From Prevotella sp. P5-50 (lineage in GTDB: Bacteria > Bacteroidota > Bacteroidia > Bacteroidales > Bacteroidaceae), in the NCBI RefSeq assembly GCF_002251295.1, contig NZ_NPJA01000013.1, positions 62,001 to 126,000 on the forward strand: 64,000 nucleotides of DNA, written 5' to 3'. How positions within the stretch are numbered: the stretch's first letter is position 1; every line of letters starts with the position of its first letter. A program made the position numbers and the translations under genes. This document shows positions 8,710 through 16,636 of this stretch, in pieces. Under the pieces are notes generated by a model. It had not been told where the DNA came from. It did not search any database and worked only from the letters and a program-made list of their open reading frames with translations.

Positions 8710-9069
8710 TCAGTCTAAGTCGGGAAGATGTTTCACATCAGCATCGTCCCAGAGATGTTCCAAATCGTAGTACTCTCTCACGTCAGGCAGAAACACGTGC
8801 ACCATGACATCGGCAAAGTCGATAGCCACCCACTGTGCCGCTTCCGTTCCAGCCACCGCAATAGGTTTCTCTGCGAGTTCCTTTCTGACGGTTTCCGCCA
8901 CCGAGTCCGCAATAGCATCCACCTGTGTAGGTGATGCACCTTGGCATATTACGAAATATTTGCAGATGGTGCCTTCAATGTGTTGCAAGTCAGCCACCAC
9001 GATGTCTTTACCTTTTTTCTCTTGTATTCCTTTTATTATAGTTTCTACGAGTTGTGTCGATTGTTCCAT
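8710..9069 (-). CDS. rsfS: Ribosome silencing factor
   Basis: RsfS binds ribosomal protein uL14 and blocks subunit joining when nutrients are short. The 119 residues cover the whole family domain: DIVVADLQHIEGTICKYFVI, the small-residue segment CQGASPTQVDAIAD, WVAIDFADVMVHVF and DVREYYDLEHLWDDA. A minus-strand TATCTTTG (9096-9089) lies 20 bp upstream of the start and probably drives rsfS-ftsH-cdsA. The rsfS-ftsH-cdsA order is common in Bacteroidales. Confidence 0.93.
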   Translation of the reverse strand: MEQSTQLVETIIKGIQEKKGKDIVVADLQHIEGTICKYFVICQGASPTQVDAIADSVAETVRKELAEKPIAVAGTEAAQWVAIDFADVMVHVFLPDVREYYDLEHLWDDADVKHLPDLD

Positions 9070-9167
9070 TTTTATTCTATTTGAATTGCAAAGATAAGTT
9101 TATTTCTTGATAATAGTGCTTATTATGCTGTTTTTTTGCAGTTTTTTAGAAAAAAATCGCGTTTTTT

Positions 9168-9198
9168 TTTGTTGTTTCAAAAAAAAGCCGTACCTTTG
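9168..9198 (+). promoter_or_regulatory. Promoter of tRNA-Gln
   Basis: TTTG (9168-9171), a 19-nt spacer and TACCTTTG (9191-9198) match the Bacteroidetes consensus and lie 18 bp upstream of the mature tRNA 5' end. Confidence 0.8.
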
Positions 9199-9216
9199 CA
9201 TCCGCAATTAAGGCAT

Positions 9217-9287
9217 TGGGGTATGGTGTAATGGTAACACTGCAGATTCTGGTCCTGCCTTTCCTGGTTCGAATCCGGGTACCCCAA
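9217..9287 (+). tRNA. tRNA-Gln (anticodon CTG)
   Basis: The cloverleaf is complete. The acceptor arm TGGGGTA/TACCCCA has the U1-A72 pair typical of glutamine tRNA. The anticodon loop TTCTGGT gives anticodon CTG, and the T arm is CCTGG/CCGGG with TTCGAAT. The anticodon stem has one A-C mismatch next to the loop. CCA is not encoded. A hairpin terminator follows at 9298. Confidence 0.93.
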
Positions 9288-9297
9288 CACAGTGAGA

Positions 9298-9337
9298 GTG
9301 TTGCAAACTACGATGGTTTGCGGCACTTATTTTTTTG
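9298..9337 (+). terminator. Terminator after tRNA-Gln
   Basis: An 11-bp stem with two G-U pairs (GTGTTGCAAAC with GTTTGCGGCAC, 9298-9308 and 9316-9326) is followed by TTATTTTTTT. It lies 10 bp after the tRNA. Confidence 0.75.
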
Positions 9338-9463
9338 CTTTTTCCTTAGCAAAATCTGTTTCTGCCGATGAGTTTCATGTAGTCTGACCGTTACTTCATC
9401 AGAACTACATTCCTTTTCAGTTCGCCGCATCTCCCCTCTTTCTCCCATTCCGACCGTAATTTA

Positions 9464-9507
9464 TTGGGACTTACTGCGGACTCACTTGGGACTTACTACG
9501 GAAGCAC
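9464..9507. repeat. Four 11-bp phased units
   Basis: Four consecutive 11-mers share the frame: TTGGGACTTAC, TGCGGACTCAC, TTGGGACTTAC and TACGGAAGCAC; the first and third are identical. It is the smallest of the 11-bp-phased arrays in this window. The surrounding 9340-10050 region holds no gene that I can support; apart from this array and the inverted octamer repeat at 9601-9732 I see nothing in it. Confidence 0.6.
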
Positions 9508-9600
9508 CACAGCCATGAGTCGATGAAACACACAGTGCCACAGCAGCGCAATTAGTATAGCAATGTAATAAAATAGTACCATGACTACATTTCCCGCTCC

Positions 9601-9732
9601 ATTACAGTTTTACAGTTTTCAAAAACGATTTTTTGGTCTAATCGAGTCGTTTTTCATGGTTCCCAACCCGTAAAACCGCTATAAAACCATCGTTTTTGCT
9701 TTTCAAAAACTGTAAAACTGTAAAACTGTAAT
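9601..9732. repeat. Inverted arrays of an 8-bp repeat (ACTGTAAA)
   Basis: The left arm (9601-9633) reads TTACAGTTTTACAG followed by TTTTCAAAAACGAT. The right arm (9689-9732) is its inverse, ATCGTTTTTG then AAAACTGTAAAACTG repeated. CTGTAAAA occurs at an 8-bp spacing. The arms could form a long stem of about 28 bp around a 55-bp loop. No open reading frame crosses it. Confidence 0.7.
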
Positions 9733-10052
9733 AGAGTAATGAATGCAGAACGTATTACGCAAGTAAACATATTTCTATAATACATTACAAAGACGGAGTC
9801 ATAAACTAAATACCAGAATGATCTTATGATAAAAATACGCTGAAACCTGCAGAATAGCTTAAAATAAACAGTTTTGTAATCTTCTCACCTCTAATAGAGG
9901 TACACAATTAAGTGGATTAACGAAAATCATATCTATTTACAAGTTGGATATTTCTTTATTCCAATTTAACCATTATAAGTTCTTTATGTGCATTTTTTCG
10001 CTTTCAAAATGTTAAAAATGAGCTATAAGATACATTTAAGTCCAAAATGTTT

Positions 10053-10082
10053 CTTGTTTATGAAACATAATATCTATCTTTG
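10053..10082 (+). promoter_or_regulatory. Promoter of the toxin-antitoxin pair
   Basis: TATCTTTG at 10075-10082 matches the -7 consensus, with a CTTG at 10053-10056 at the right distance for a weak -33 element. The predicted transcription start near 10089 leaves almost no leader before the ATG at 10096. Confidence 0.65.
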
Positions 10083-10111
10083 CAGCAAATTGAGAATGTA
10101 CGGCACAAAAC

Positions 10112-10438
10112 ATCTTCCGTCTTGTCTTAACTGACGAGGCACAAAACTTTATTGAAAGTTTACCCGAAGCGGTATCTTACAAGATCTACTACAACATCAA
10201 GCGTGTTGCAGGTGGAGAACGCAACAAGGAACTTTTCAAAAAGTTGGAAAACTCGGAAATATGGGAATTTCGTACATTGTACAACAAAACTGCTTATCGT
10301 TTATTTGCTTTTTGGGACAAAGAAAAAGAAACATTGGTAATTGCCACTCACGGAATCATCAAGAAAACCCAAAAGACACCAAGCAAGGAAATTGCGAAAG
10401 CAGAAACTATTAGAAAAGAATATTTTAAAAACAAATGA
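10112..10438 (+). pseudogene. RelE/HigB-type toxin, start apparently frameshifted
   Basis: The frame reads IFRLVLTDEAQNFIESL ... ERNKELFKKLENSEIWEF ... YRLFAFWDKEKETLVIATHG and KKTQKTPSKEIAKAE, a complete match in layout to phage Gp49-like/HigB toxins, which cleave mRNA on ribosomes. There is no in-frame ATG: a stop at 10091-10093 precedes it. The only suitable ATG (10096) is one base out of frame and would join it if a single base in the AAAAC run at 10107-10111 were skipped. Either the toxin is inactivated by an indel, an error is present, or an unusual start is used. The 3' end overlaps the antitoxin start (ATGA). Confidence 0.7.
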
Positions 10439-10770
10439 TTATGGCACAGATGAATCTTACTCCATTGGACGATGTGCTTGACAAGCACTTTGGAAAAGTT
10501 GGCACTCCGAAACGTGACGCTTTTGAAAGTGACGTGGACGAAGCTTTACATGCTTGCCGTTTGGGAGAAGCCATCAAGAAAGCTCGTATAGAGCAGAACT
10601 TGACCCAAGAACAACTGGGTGAACGTATTGGTGTGAAAAGAGCACAAATCTCTCGATTAGAAAAAGGTTACAGCATAACTATACCTACTATGAGAAGAGT
10701 ATTTAAGGCTCTTGGTGTAGTAACTGCAACCGTTGATTTAGGTACTGCAGGAAAAGTGGCTTTATGGTAA
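10435..10770 (+). CDS. HigA-type antitoxin, XRE-family
   Basis: The 111-residue protein carries a Cro/CI helix-turn-helix near residues 45-98 (AIKKARIEQNLTQEQLGERI ... RAQISRLEKG). It is preceded by an extension, TPKRDAFESDVDEAL, that probably contacts the toxin. The gene starts 4 bp inside the toxin's stop region, the usual toxin-first arrangement of higBA pairs. It would neutralise the toxin and repress the shared promoter. The second Met (MAQMNLTP) is an alternative start. A terminator follows at 10785. Confidence 0.88.
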   Translation: MIMAQMNLTPLDDVLDKHFGKVGTPKRDAFESDVDEALHACRLGEAIKKARIEQNLTQEQLGERIGVKRAQISRLEKGYSITIPTMRRVFKALGVVTATVDLGTAGKVALW

Positions 10771-10784
10771 AGAATACCTAAAAA

Positions 10785-10830
10785 GGACTGCGTTGCCTAT
10801 TGGCAATCGCAGTCCCAACCACTTTTAATA
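10785..10830 (+). terminator. Terminator after toxin-antitoxin operon
   Basis: GGACTGCG...TTGCC (10785-10795) pairs with the inverse sequence ending at 10815 to give a stem of about 13 bp with a small internal irregularity. ACTTTTAATAATTG follows. It separates this operon from the opposing OmpA remnant. Confidence 0.6.
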
Positions 10831-10845
10831 ATTGTTTCTGTCCTG

Positions 10846-10962
10846 TTATTCAAGTTTCCGCTTATTTTTATCAGCCAGAAGTTTTAGTATCAGGACAATA
10901 CAGATACCCACTAAAATGGAGTATCCTAAAAAAACACAGAAAATGATTGCAGAAGTATTCAA
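10846..10962 (-). CDS. Possible 38-residue single-pass membrane protein
   Basis: A TTG-initiated frame directly downstream of the OmpA remnant encodes one long hydrophobic segment (AIIFCVFLGYSILVGICIVL) followed by a positive tail, LADKNKRKLE, and a stop. The hydrophobic-then-basic pattern is that of a small N-out membrane protein. No ATG, no ribosome binding site and no recognised family support it, so it may be chance or a remnant. Confidence 0.2.
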   Translation of the reverse strand: MNTSAIIFCVFLGYSILVGICIVLILKLLADKNKRKLE

Positions 10963-10987
10963 TGCTCTAACTATTTATATCTGTTTA

Positions 10988-11635
10988 TTATTTCGCAATC
11001 ACAATAGACACACGGTTTTTGTCGTTTTCAGCAAACGGCTGCACACGTGCGCCCTTTGAATCAGAAGTGATACGGTCTTTGGCAATACCATACTGTTCGG
11101 TCAGCACTTTAACAACAGCATTGGCACGCTGAGCAGCGAGACGGTCGTTGATGGTATTGTTTCCAGTTCCTGCATCAGCATATCCAGTAACGGTCACCTT
11201 TGCTTCAGGATAAGAGTTGAGGAAATCAACCACTTCCTTGATTTTATCCTGTTCAGCCTTGGCAACAACTTTTGAATTGATGACAAAGAATACGTCGCGA
11301 CGTATTTCTTCCACCTTCTTCACCTCTACGGTTTCAGCTTTAGGCTGTTCTACAGGAGTCACAGTCTGAGGAGCGGGTTCCACAACTTGCTGTGGCTGAG
11401 TTTCAATCACCTGAGGTTTCTGGCGTTTAGTATAGCTTTTGCCCAAATTGATGCGCACTCCTGCCAGTGCATTGAAGTACCAGTCGGCATTTCCAGCCTT
11501 CTTTGAGTTATACTTATCGCTGATGATATTGGCGTTACCCTCTACCATAAAGCTCAGTGTATTGTTGATGCGAATAGCCACATCCACACCAGCACGACCG
11601 AAAGGACGCACCTTTTTACCTTGCCAGAGACACAA
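10988..11635 (-). pseudogene. OmpA-family outer-membrane protein, 5'-truncated
   Basis: The frame covers the last strands of an OmpA-like beta-barrel (RPFGRAGVDVAIR ... WYFNALAGVRINLG). A Pro/Gln/Val-rich linker and a complete OmpA C-terminal peptidoglycan-binding domain follow (VTVTGYADAGTGNN, RLAAQRANAV, NRVSIVIAK). The signal peptide and first half of the barrel are missing. The only start is a TTG at 11635 and the sequence upstream is repeat-rich non-coding DNA. A truncated product could not be exported normally. I read it as a gene fragment, perhaps left by a deletion associated with the flanking repeats. Confidence 0.75.
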
Positions 11636-11965
11636 AGTGGTTCGTATGAGGCACTTTTCTGTATCTTCTGTGCATTTTAACCTATAATTCGTTTTTTTTT
11701 CAAGGTTTTTTTCAGCATATTTTTAAACGTTCTTTTATTACATTCTGATTTTCGCTTTATACCGTTTTAATGCATCAATAAATTGTACACCTATTTATAT
11801 TAATATCCAACAATAATATTACATTGGTGCAGGCGACGTATCGTTTTTACCTATTTATATTGTGTAAAAGCACAGAATAGGTCTGTAAGCATCGGTTCGC
11901 CACGCATACTTCCCCCCCATCATTACGTTTGACCGTGCGCTCAGTTATTTCAGTTTTCAATAAAT

Positions 11966-12075
11966 TTCGAACACTCGAACACCAATACAACCTAACTCAC
12001 AGTAGTTCACGGTTTTGAGTGGTGTTCGAAACCTTAAGATTTCAAACACCCTTCGAACACCACTCCGACCACGTG
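11966..12075. repeat. Half-site element, TCGAACAC version (copy A)
   Basis: Direct pair TCGAACACTCGAACACC, then a roughly 40-bp middle, an inverted GTGGTGTTCGA, and 11-bp-phased direct units CGAACACCACT and CCGACCACGTG. The element aligns over its length with the one at 40873-41000, including CCAATAC and the spacing. There, however, every half-site reads TCGACCAC, so both arms have changed together. Confidence 0.65.
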
Positions 12076-12181
12076 AACCGCCAGCTATCCTCAACAGGAG
12101 ACTCTGATTGAGCATACATATCGAAGTATAAGTAGGGAGGCTTGAGTTTATCAGACTTTTCTCAAGCCTTGATAATATTAT

Positions 12182-12412
12182 TATCAAACGTTAGATAACA
12201 CCATTATCAAACGTTGGATAACACCTTTATCAAACGTTGGATAACACCTTTACCAAACGTTGGATAACACCAGTGTCAAACGTTGGATAACACCTTTTTC
12301 AAACGTTGAAAAGACCTTTTTCAAACGTTAGACAACACTCTTCCATACATTAGACAATACCTTTGCCATACATTAGACAATAGTCTTGCTAAACGTTATC
12401 AAAAGACTGTCG
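12182..12412. repeat. Tandem array of a 23-bp unit, nine to ten copies
   Basis: Units begin at 12185, 12208, 12231, 12254, 12277, 12300, 12322, 12344, 12367 and 12390 (spacing 23, twice 22). The core is CAAACGTTGGATAACACC, followed by 5 variable bases; the last three copies drift to CATACATTAGACAA. The period is not a multiple of three and there are stops, so it is not coding. There are no spacers, so it is not CRISPR. The unit length resembles plasmid iterons, but no replication gene is near. It lies in the 1.1-kb gap (11636-12737) that otherwise holds elements A and C and the flavodiiron promoter. Confidence 0.85.
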
Positions 12413-12495
12413 ATCCGTTTTATTTCTGGCTGATTTCTGAGTGGCAATTGTTATTTTGACGGATAGATCTGAGTTTTCGCAATATGTTTTCGAAA

Positions 12496-12597
12496 TTGTG
12501 TGGTCGATGTGTGGTCGATGTTTCATGCATCGACCACACTATAAAATACTAACCAACAATACGTTGCACGCTTCTGTGGTCGTGTGGTCGAAATTTC
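12496..12597. repeat. Half-site element, TCGACCAC version (copy C, inverted)
   Basis: Two identical 11-mers TGTGGTCGATG (12499-12520) are followed after 7 bp by the inverse CATCGACCACA (12528-12538). After 45 bp comes TGTGGTCGTGTGGTCGAAAT. Read on the minus strand this has the same order of half-sites as elements A and B. Confidence 0.6.
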
Positions 12598-12619
12598 TTA
12601 AAAACTAAAACAACTGTAG

Positions 12620-12711
12620 CCTGGCGCAAAGCGCCGAAGATACTCACACTCGGAAGTACAAAAGAAAATCGGAATTTTCTTTTGTACTTCTCTCGGTTTG
12701 CACTATCTTTG
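12620..12711 (+). promoter_or_regulatory. Palindrome-carrying promoter element for the flavodiiron gene
   Basis: After a GAAGATACTCACACTCGG box there is a perfect 17-bp palindrome arm (12653-12669 with 12674-12690, GAAGTACAAAAGAAAAT), then CTCGGTTTGCAC and TATCTTTG (12704-12711). The TTTG inside the right arm (12681-12684) is 19 nt from the -7 box, so the palindrome overlaps the -33 element. Related elements lie at 48130-48197 and 29790-29990. Confidence 0.75.
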
Positions 12712-12737
12712 TACCCAGAAACGAAAACGCAAGAAAT

Positions 12738-13904
12738 ATGAAGAACGTAACAGAAACTATTAAGTATATCGGCTGCGACGATGCTGATGTACGACTATTT
12801 GAATCACAGTATAAAGTGCCGGAAGGCATGAGCTACAACTCGTTTGTAATCCTCGATGAGAAAGTTGCCATTATGGATACCAGCGACAAGCGCACTATGG
12901 AACAATGGAAAGCCAACCTCGCTGAAGCACTCAACGGACGTAAGCCCGACTATCTCGTGGTGCACCACTTGGAGCCAGACCACGCCAGTGGACTCGGTGA
13001 AGTGCTGGCACTCTATCCCGATATTAAAATAGTATGTTCGGCACGTGCGCTGACCATGATTCCACAATACTTCCCCGATGCAGACCTTGCCGATAAGGCT
13101 ATTGCCGTGAAGGAAGGCGACACCCTCTCGCTGGGCGAACACACCTTGACATTCATCATGGCACCTATGGTACACTGGCCCGAAGTGATGGTGAGCTACG
13201 ACAGTAAGGACAAAGTACTCTTCTCTGCCGATGCTTTCGGTAAGTTTGGCGTGATGGATGCCGATCCCGATGACTGGGCTTGCGAGGCAAGACGCTACTA
13301 TTTTAATATCTGCGGAAAATATGGCAACCCCGTGACAACACTGTTGCAGAAGGCTGCAAAACTCGATATCCAACAGATTCTGCCTCTCCACGGTCCACTG
13401 CTGAAAGGTGAACAAATGGCTGAAGCCGTGCGTCTCTACAACATCTGGGGAAGCTACGGCGTGGAAGCAGAGGGTGTGTTTATCGCCCACGCTTCTATCC
13501 ATGGATGCACCAAGGCTGCTGCAGAGATGCTGGCAGAGATACTCAAAAAGAAAGGCTGTAAGAAGGTGGCCATCTCTGACCTGTGTCGCGAAGATCAAGC
13601 AGAAGCCATAGAAGATGCATTCAAATATGGCAAAGTGGTGCTGGCTGCATCAAGCTACGACGCTGGACTGTTTCCACCGATGTACGACTTCCTGCACCAT
13701 CTGACCATCAAGACATGGCAGAAGCGCGAAGTGGCACTCATAGAAAACGGAAGTTGGGCCCCAACAGCTGCCCGTGTGATGAAGCAGATGCTGGAGCCCA
13801 TGAAGGATATTACCATAAAAGGCGACACCGTGACACTGCGTGGCGTGGTGAAGCCTACAGATATACCGGCTCTTGAAGCTTTGGCTGACGCCATTTTGGC
13901 GTAA
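12738..13904 (+). CDS. Flavodiiron protein (A-type flavoprotein)
   Basis: Flavodiiron proteins reduce oxygen (or NO) to water, protecting anaerobes. The 388 residues contain a metallo-beta-lactamase-like domain with the diiron ligands HHLEPDH (residues 76-82), a His in MVHWPEV near 145, Asp in SADAFGKF and His in LPLHGPL. A flavodoxin domain follows with the FMN phosphate loop HASIHGCTKAAA. No rubredoxin or reductase domain is attached, so electrons come from a separate donor. It is transcribed alone from the palindromic promoter upstream and faces cmk tail to tail. Confidence 0.93.
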   Translation: MKNVTETIKYIGCDDADVRLFESQYKVPEGMSYNSFVILDEKVAIMDTSDKRTMEQWKANLAEALNGRKPDYLVVHHLEPDHASGLGEVLALYPDIKIVCSARALTMIPQYFPDADLADKAIAVKEGDTLSLGEHTLTFIMAPMVHWPEVMVSYDSKDKVLFSADAFGKFGVMDADPDDWACEARRYYFNICGKYGNPVTTLLQKAAKLDIQQILPLHGPLLKGEQMAEAVRLYNIWGSYGVEAEGVFIAHASIHGCTKAAAEMLAEILKKKGCKKVAISDLCREDQAEAIEDAFKYGKVVLAASSYDAGLFPPMYDFLHHLTIKTWQKREVALIENGSWAPTAARVMKQMLEPMKDITIKGDTVTLRGVVKPTDIPALEALADAILA

Positions 13905-13917
13905 CAGCCTATAGGCA

Positions 13918-14616
13918 TCAGGCTTTTGCCAATGCCTGACGGAACTGGTTCATCAACCACTCTTTCTGCTCGGCAATCGTCATCTGCGAATTGTCGAGCA
14001 GAATTGCATCTGATGCCTGACGTAAGGGAGACACCTCACGATGGGAGTCGATATAGTCGCGTTCTTCTACATTGCGCAAAATGTCGGCGTAATCAGCCTC
14101 CATACCCTTGCCTTTCAACTCATCATAACGGCGGCGGGCACGCACTTCGGCAGAGGCGGTGACGAAAATCTTCAGTTCAGCATCAGGAAACACTACGGTA
14201 CCGATGTCGCGACCATCCATCACAACTCCTTTATCCTTGCCCATCTGCTGTTGTTGCGCTACCATGGCGGTGCGCACAAATGGTAAGGCTGCGATGGGAC
14301 TGACGCGACTCGACACCTCCATGGTGCGGATGTCGTGCTCTACCAACTCGCCGTTGAGATAAGTGTCGGGGCGACCTGTCTCGGCATTGAAACGGAAGGA
14401 GATGTTGACATCGCCCCGGTCGATATGCTCGCGAAGGGCTTCTTCATCAATACCTTTATCGGTAAAGAGTCCGTTGCGCAGCGCATAGAGCGTCACACTG
14501 CGATACATGGCTCCCGTGTCAACATAGACGTATCCCACTTCGCGTGCCAAGTCCTTGGCCATGGTACTCTTACCACACGACGAATGACCGTCGATGGCTA
14601 TCGTTATCTTCTTCAT
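13918..14616 (-). CDS. cmk: Cytidylate kinase
   Basis: Cmk phosphorylates CMP and dCMP. The P-loop is [10 protein letters not shown] (residues 9-18). [23 protein letters not shown] and the lid region [14 protein letters not shown] follow in order, and the length of 232 residues is normal. Its neighbour porQ is also its neighbour in Porphyromonas gingivalis, but here 306 bp of repeats separate them. Confidence 0.95.
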   Translation of the reverse strand: MKKITIAIDGHSSCGKSTMAKDLAREVGYVYVDTGAMYRSVTLYALRNGLFTDKGIDEEALREHIDRGDVNISFRFNAETGRPDTYLNGELVEHDIRTMEVSSRVSPIAALPFVRTAMVAQQQQMGKDKGVVMDGRDIGTVVFPDAELKIFVTASAEVRARRRYDELKGKGMEADYADILRNVEERDYIDSHREVSPLRQASDAILLDNSQMTIAEQKEWLMNQFRQALAKA

Positions 14617-14700
14617 ATCGTTTGTTTTTTTCGTTTGTAATTACAATCTTGATTCAAGTTTCGCAACTGAGGGAATTGATTGAAGTTAAAGAACGTTTTC

Positions 14701-14760
14701 GTTAAGCCAAATGAGCAGAATAAAGCTCGCTTTAATTCTGTCATGGCGAGAAAAGGTGCC
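14701..14760 (-). repeat. Hairpin element with TTTTCTCGCCATGACA flank (copy 1)
   Basis: On the minus strand, CTTTTCTCGCCATGACAG is followed by an 11-bp hairpin with one bulge (arms 14740-14729 and 14726-14716) and then TCTGCTCATTTGGCTTAACG. The flanks match two tandem copies at 59256-59400, whose hairpins have different but self-complementary sequences. Confidence 0.6.
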
Positions 14761-14767
14761 ATAAAAT

Positions 14768-14887
14768 GGAAGTTATCACTCCCTACGGTCGTTCGGGAAG
14801 TTAAGAGACAATAGCCTTTTGCCGTAAGACCTAGGACATTTGTCCCTTAACTTCTCTCTAACTTCCCTAACTTCCCTTAACTTCCCC
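14768..14887 (-). repeat. Gene-less miniature copy of the four-helix-bundle cassette
   Basis: The block 14768-14814 (GGAAGTTATCACTCCCTACG ... GAAGTTAAGAGACAATAGC) is the reverse complement of the right end of the cassette at 56685-57205. The block 14839-14887 (TTGTCCCTTAACTTC then repeated TAACTTCCC) corresponds to its left end. Only about 24 bp lie between them instead of a gene. The inner GAAGTTAAGAGACAA and TTGTCCCTTAACTTC form a 15-bp stem. It sits between cmk and porQ. Confidence 0.75.
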
Positions 14888-14922
14888 ACATGCGATAGTT
14901 CAGTAATCTTGATAATTTGTTG

Positions 14923-15867
14923 TTAAAAACTATAGGACGCTCCCAACAGTAGCGACGAGGCTGACACATGGTAGCGAGCATACGCCACATGAAACTTGAA
15001 GCGCTCCAACTGCAGACCGGCACCACACGACAAGCCGGCGCCATGGCTGCTCTCACCATCGCCATCACTGAGACGCATCTCGCTGGGGCGACGGAAATGG
15101 TAGCCGGCAGCTACATAGACATGGTCGCCCAAGAAGACATCGGCACCGATGGTGAGGTGTTTCAGAAGCGACACATCCCAACTGTTGAGTCGCGACAACG
15201 TTGCAGAGAAGCGCAACGGAGCAGCAGAAAGGCGCTTGGAGATGCCTACTGCCACATCCAAGGGCAGATCTTCATGGGTGTCGGCATAGGTTTGGACCTG
15301 TCCACCCAGATTGCGTGCAGAGGCTGACAGGGAGATACCGTGATCTTCGTCGTAATAGTTGAGTCCTAAATCGGCAGCAATAGCCTGCGAATGGTAGCCT
15401 GCAAGATCGGAAGTGATATAGCGAAGGGTTACTCCACCACTCCACCTATCGCCCAAGAGATAAGCCAACGAGGCAGAGAGTGCTATGTCCTTGGCTGACA
15501 AATCGCCGAGGTCGGTGCCCGATGCATCCATCTGTCGCATGTCGCCATAGTCCATATACTGTGCACTCACAGCCCATGTGGCTCGTTCGCCCCAAGCCTT
15601 GACAAACGCTGCCGACGCCGTTTTCACTCCTTCCATATAGGTCATATAGTTGAGATTGAGCGTGCGGTCGGAAACATTGCTGATCAGGGCGGGATTATGA
15701 AACACCAGCGATGCGTCGTCGTCGCTAATACTGATATTGTCGCCACCCAATGCCGCAGCATGCACACTGACAGGCAAGCGGAGGAACGTATATACCTCCT
15801 GGCTTTCCTGTGCAACGGTGGCTGATGCCGTGCAGAGGCTGATGAGGGTCAGTATGACTTGCTTCAT
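14923..15867 (-). CDS. porQ: Type IX secretion system protein PorQ
   Basis: PorQ is an outer-membrane barrel of the type IX secretion attachment complex, working with PorV and the C-terminal sortase. The 314-residue protein has a signal peptide (ILTLISLCTASATVAQ), then the PorV/PorQ-type opening SVHAAALGGDNISISDDDASLVFHNP and alternating barrel strands ending in LLLGASYSF (terminal Phe). The adjacency to cmk supports PorQ rather than another family member. Target proteins with C-terminal signals are not obvious in this window. Confidence 0.85.
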   Translation of the reverse strand: MKQVILTLISLCTASATVAQESQEVYTFLRLPVSVHAAALGGDNISISDDDASLVFHNPALISNVSDRTLNLNYMTYMEGVKTASAAFVKAWGERATWAVSAQYMDYGDMRQMDASGTDLGDLSAKDIALSASLAYLLGDRWSGGVTLRYITSDLAGYHSQAIAADLGLNYYDEDHGISLSASARNLGGQVQTYADTHEDLPLDVAVGISKRLSAAPLRFSATLSRLNSWDVSLLKHLTIGADVFLGDHVYVAAGYHFRRPSEMRLSDGDGESSHGAGLSCGAGLQLERFKFHVAYARYHVSASSLLLGASYSF

Positions 15868-15904
15868 CGCTGATAATGTTTCCTGTGATTCTATTACGCA
15901 AGAA

Positions 15905-16630
15905 TTAGAATGTCCACTTCACTGCCAATGTTGGATTGACAAAGAAGTTTTTGCCATTGTAGGTGTTGTAAACGAAGTTGTGGCTGATCTCTACCTCGGA
16001 ACCTACGCTGAGATTAACGTCTTTCATGCCAGGCAGGGTGTTGAGGTTGTACCAGAACTGCGGTTCGGTGAGCATCACCAGTTGTCCGTGACCGTTAGCT
16101 TTCTCTCCACGCCAGAAATCAATGAAGCCAGAGAAGGTGCAAGCCTTGTTGGCAAAAGTGATGCCCCATACACCGGTCAGCTGCATGCTATGGTAAGCGT
16201 GAGTATAGTCGTAGCTCTTGAAGTAGCGTTTGTAGAGCACTTGTACGGAATAGGTCTTGGAGAAATCGGAAGAATGACCGTTCCAGGCGGGACCCAACAG
16301 GGCTGCATGCTGGAAACTACCCGAACGGTTGAGACCGCCGTCATACTCTATATGGGCTGCAAGGGGTGATCCCTTGCCAAGATTGAACTCGCGCGAAATC
16401 TCGGTATAAGCGGCCTCCATGAACTTGCGGCTGAGGTCGAAATCCACAAAATAATACCATGAACCGAAGCGGTCGGCTTTGAACTGTTCAAGGGTGAGAG
16501 TCACCTTTTGACGGCCTGCTTCCTCGTCGGAATAGATATTACGGCCAAAATCGTAGTGCAGTTGTACGTTCTGTGCCTGTGCGGCAAGGGCAAAAATAGC
16601 CACAAGGCTACTGAGAATAACTTTTTTCAT
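15905..16630 (-). CDS. DUF5020 family outer-membrane protein
   Basis: The 241-residue protein has a signal peptide (ILSSLVAIFALAAQAQ) and a beta-barrel pattern of alternating hydrophobic residues, ending in VKWTF. It resembles the DUF5020 family, related to Tsx-like nucleoside channels, from phrases such as DRFGSWYYFVDFD and LAAHIEYDGG. A transport role is inferred only from the fold. It lies 6 bp after lpxB on the same strand, so it probably shares the surE-lpxB transcript. Confidence 0.75.
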   Translation of the reverse strand: MKKVILSSLVAIFALAAQAQNVQLHYDFGRNIYSDEEAGRQKVTLTLEQFKADRFGSWYYFVDFDLSRKFMEAAYTEISREFNLGKGSPLAAHIEYDGGLNRSGSFQHAALLGPAWNGHSSDFSKTYSVQVLYKRYFKSYDYTHAYHSMQLTGVWGITFANKACTFSGFIDFWRGEKANGHGQLVMLTEPQFWYNLNTLPGMKDVNLSVGSEVEISHNFVYNTYNGKNFFVNPTLAVKWTF

Positions 16631-16636
16631 TGTTTG

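Noticed and set aside
12182-12412. CRISPR array
   Set aside because: Units are contiguous with no spacers of independent sequence, and no cas genes are present.
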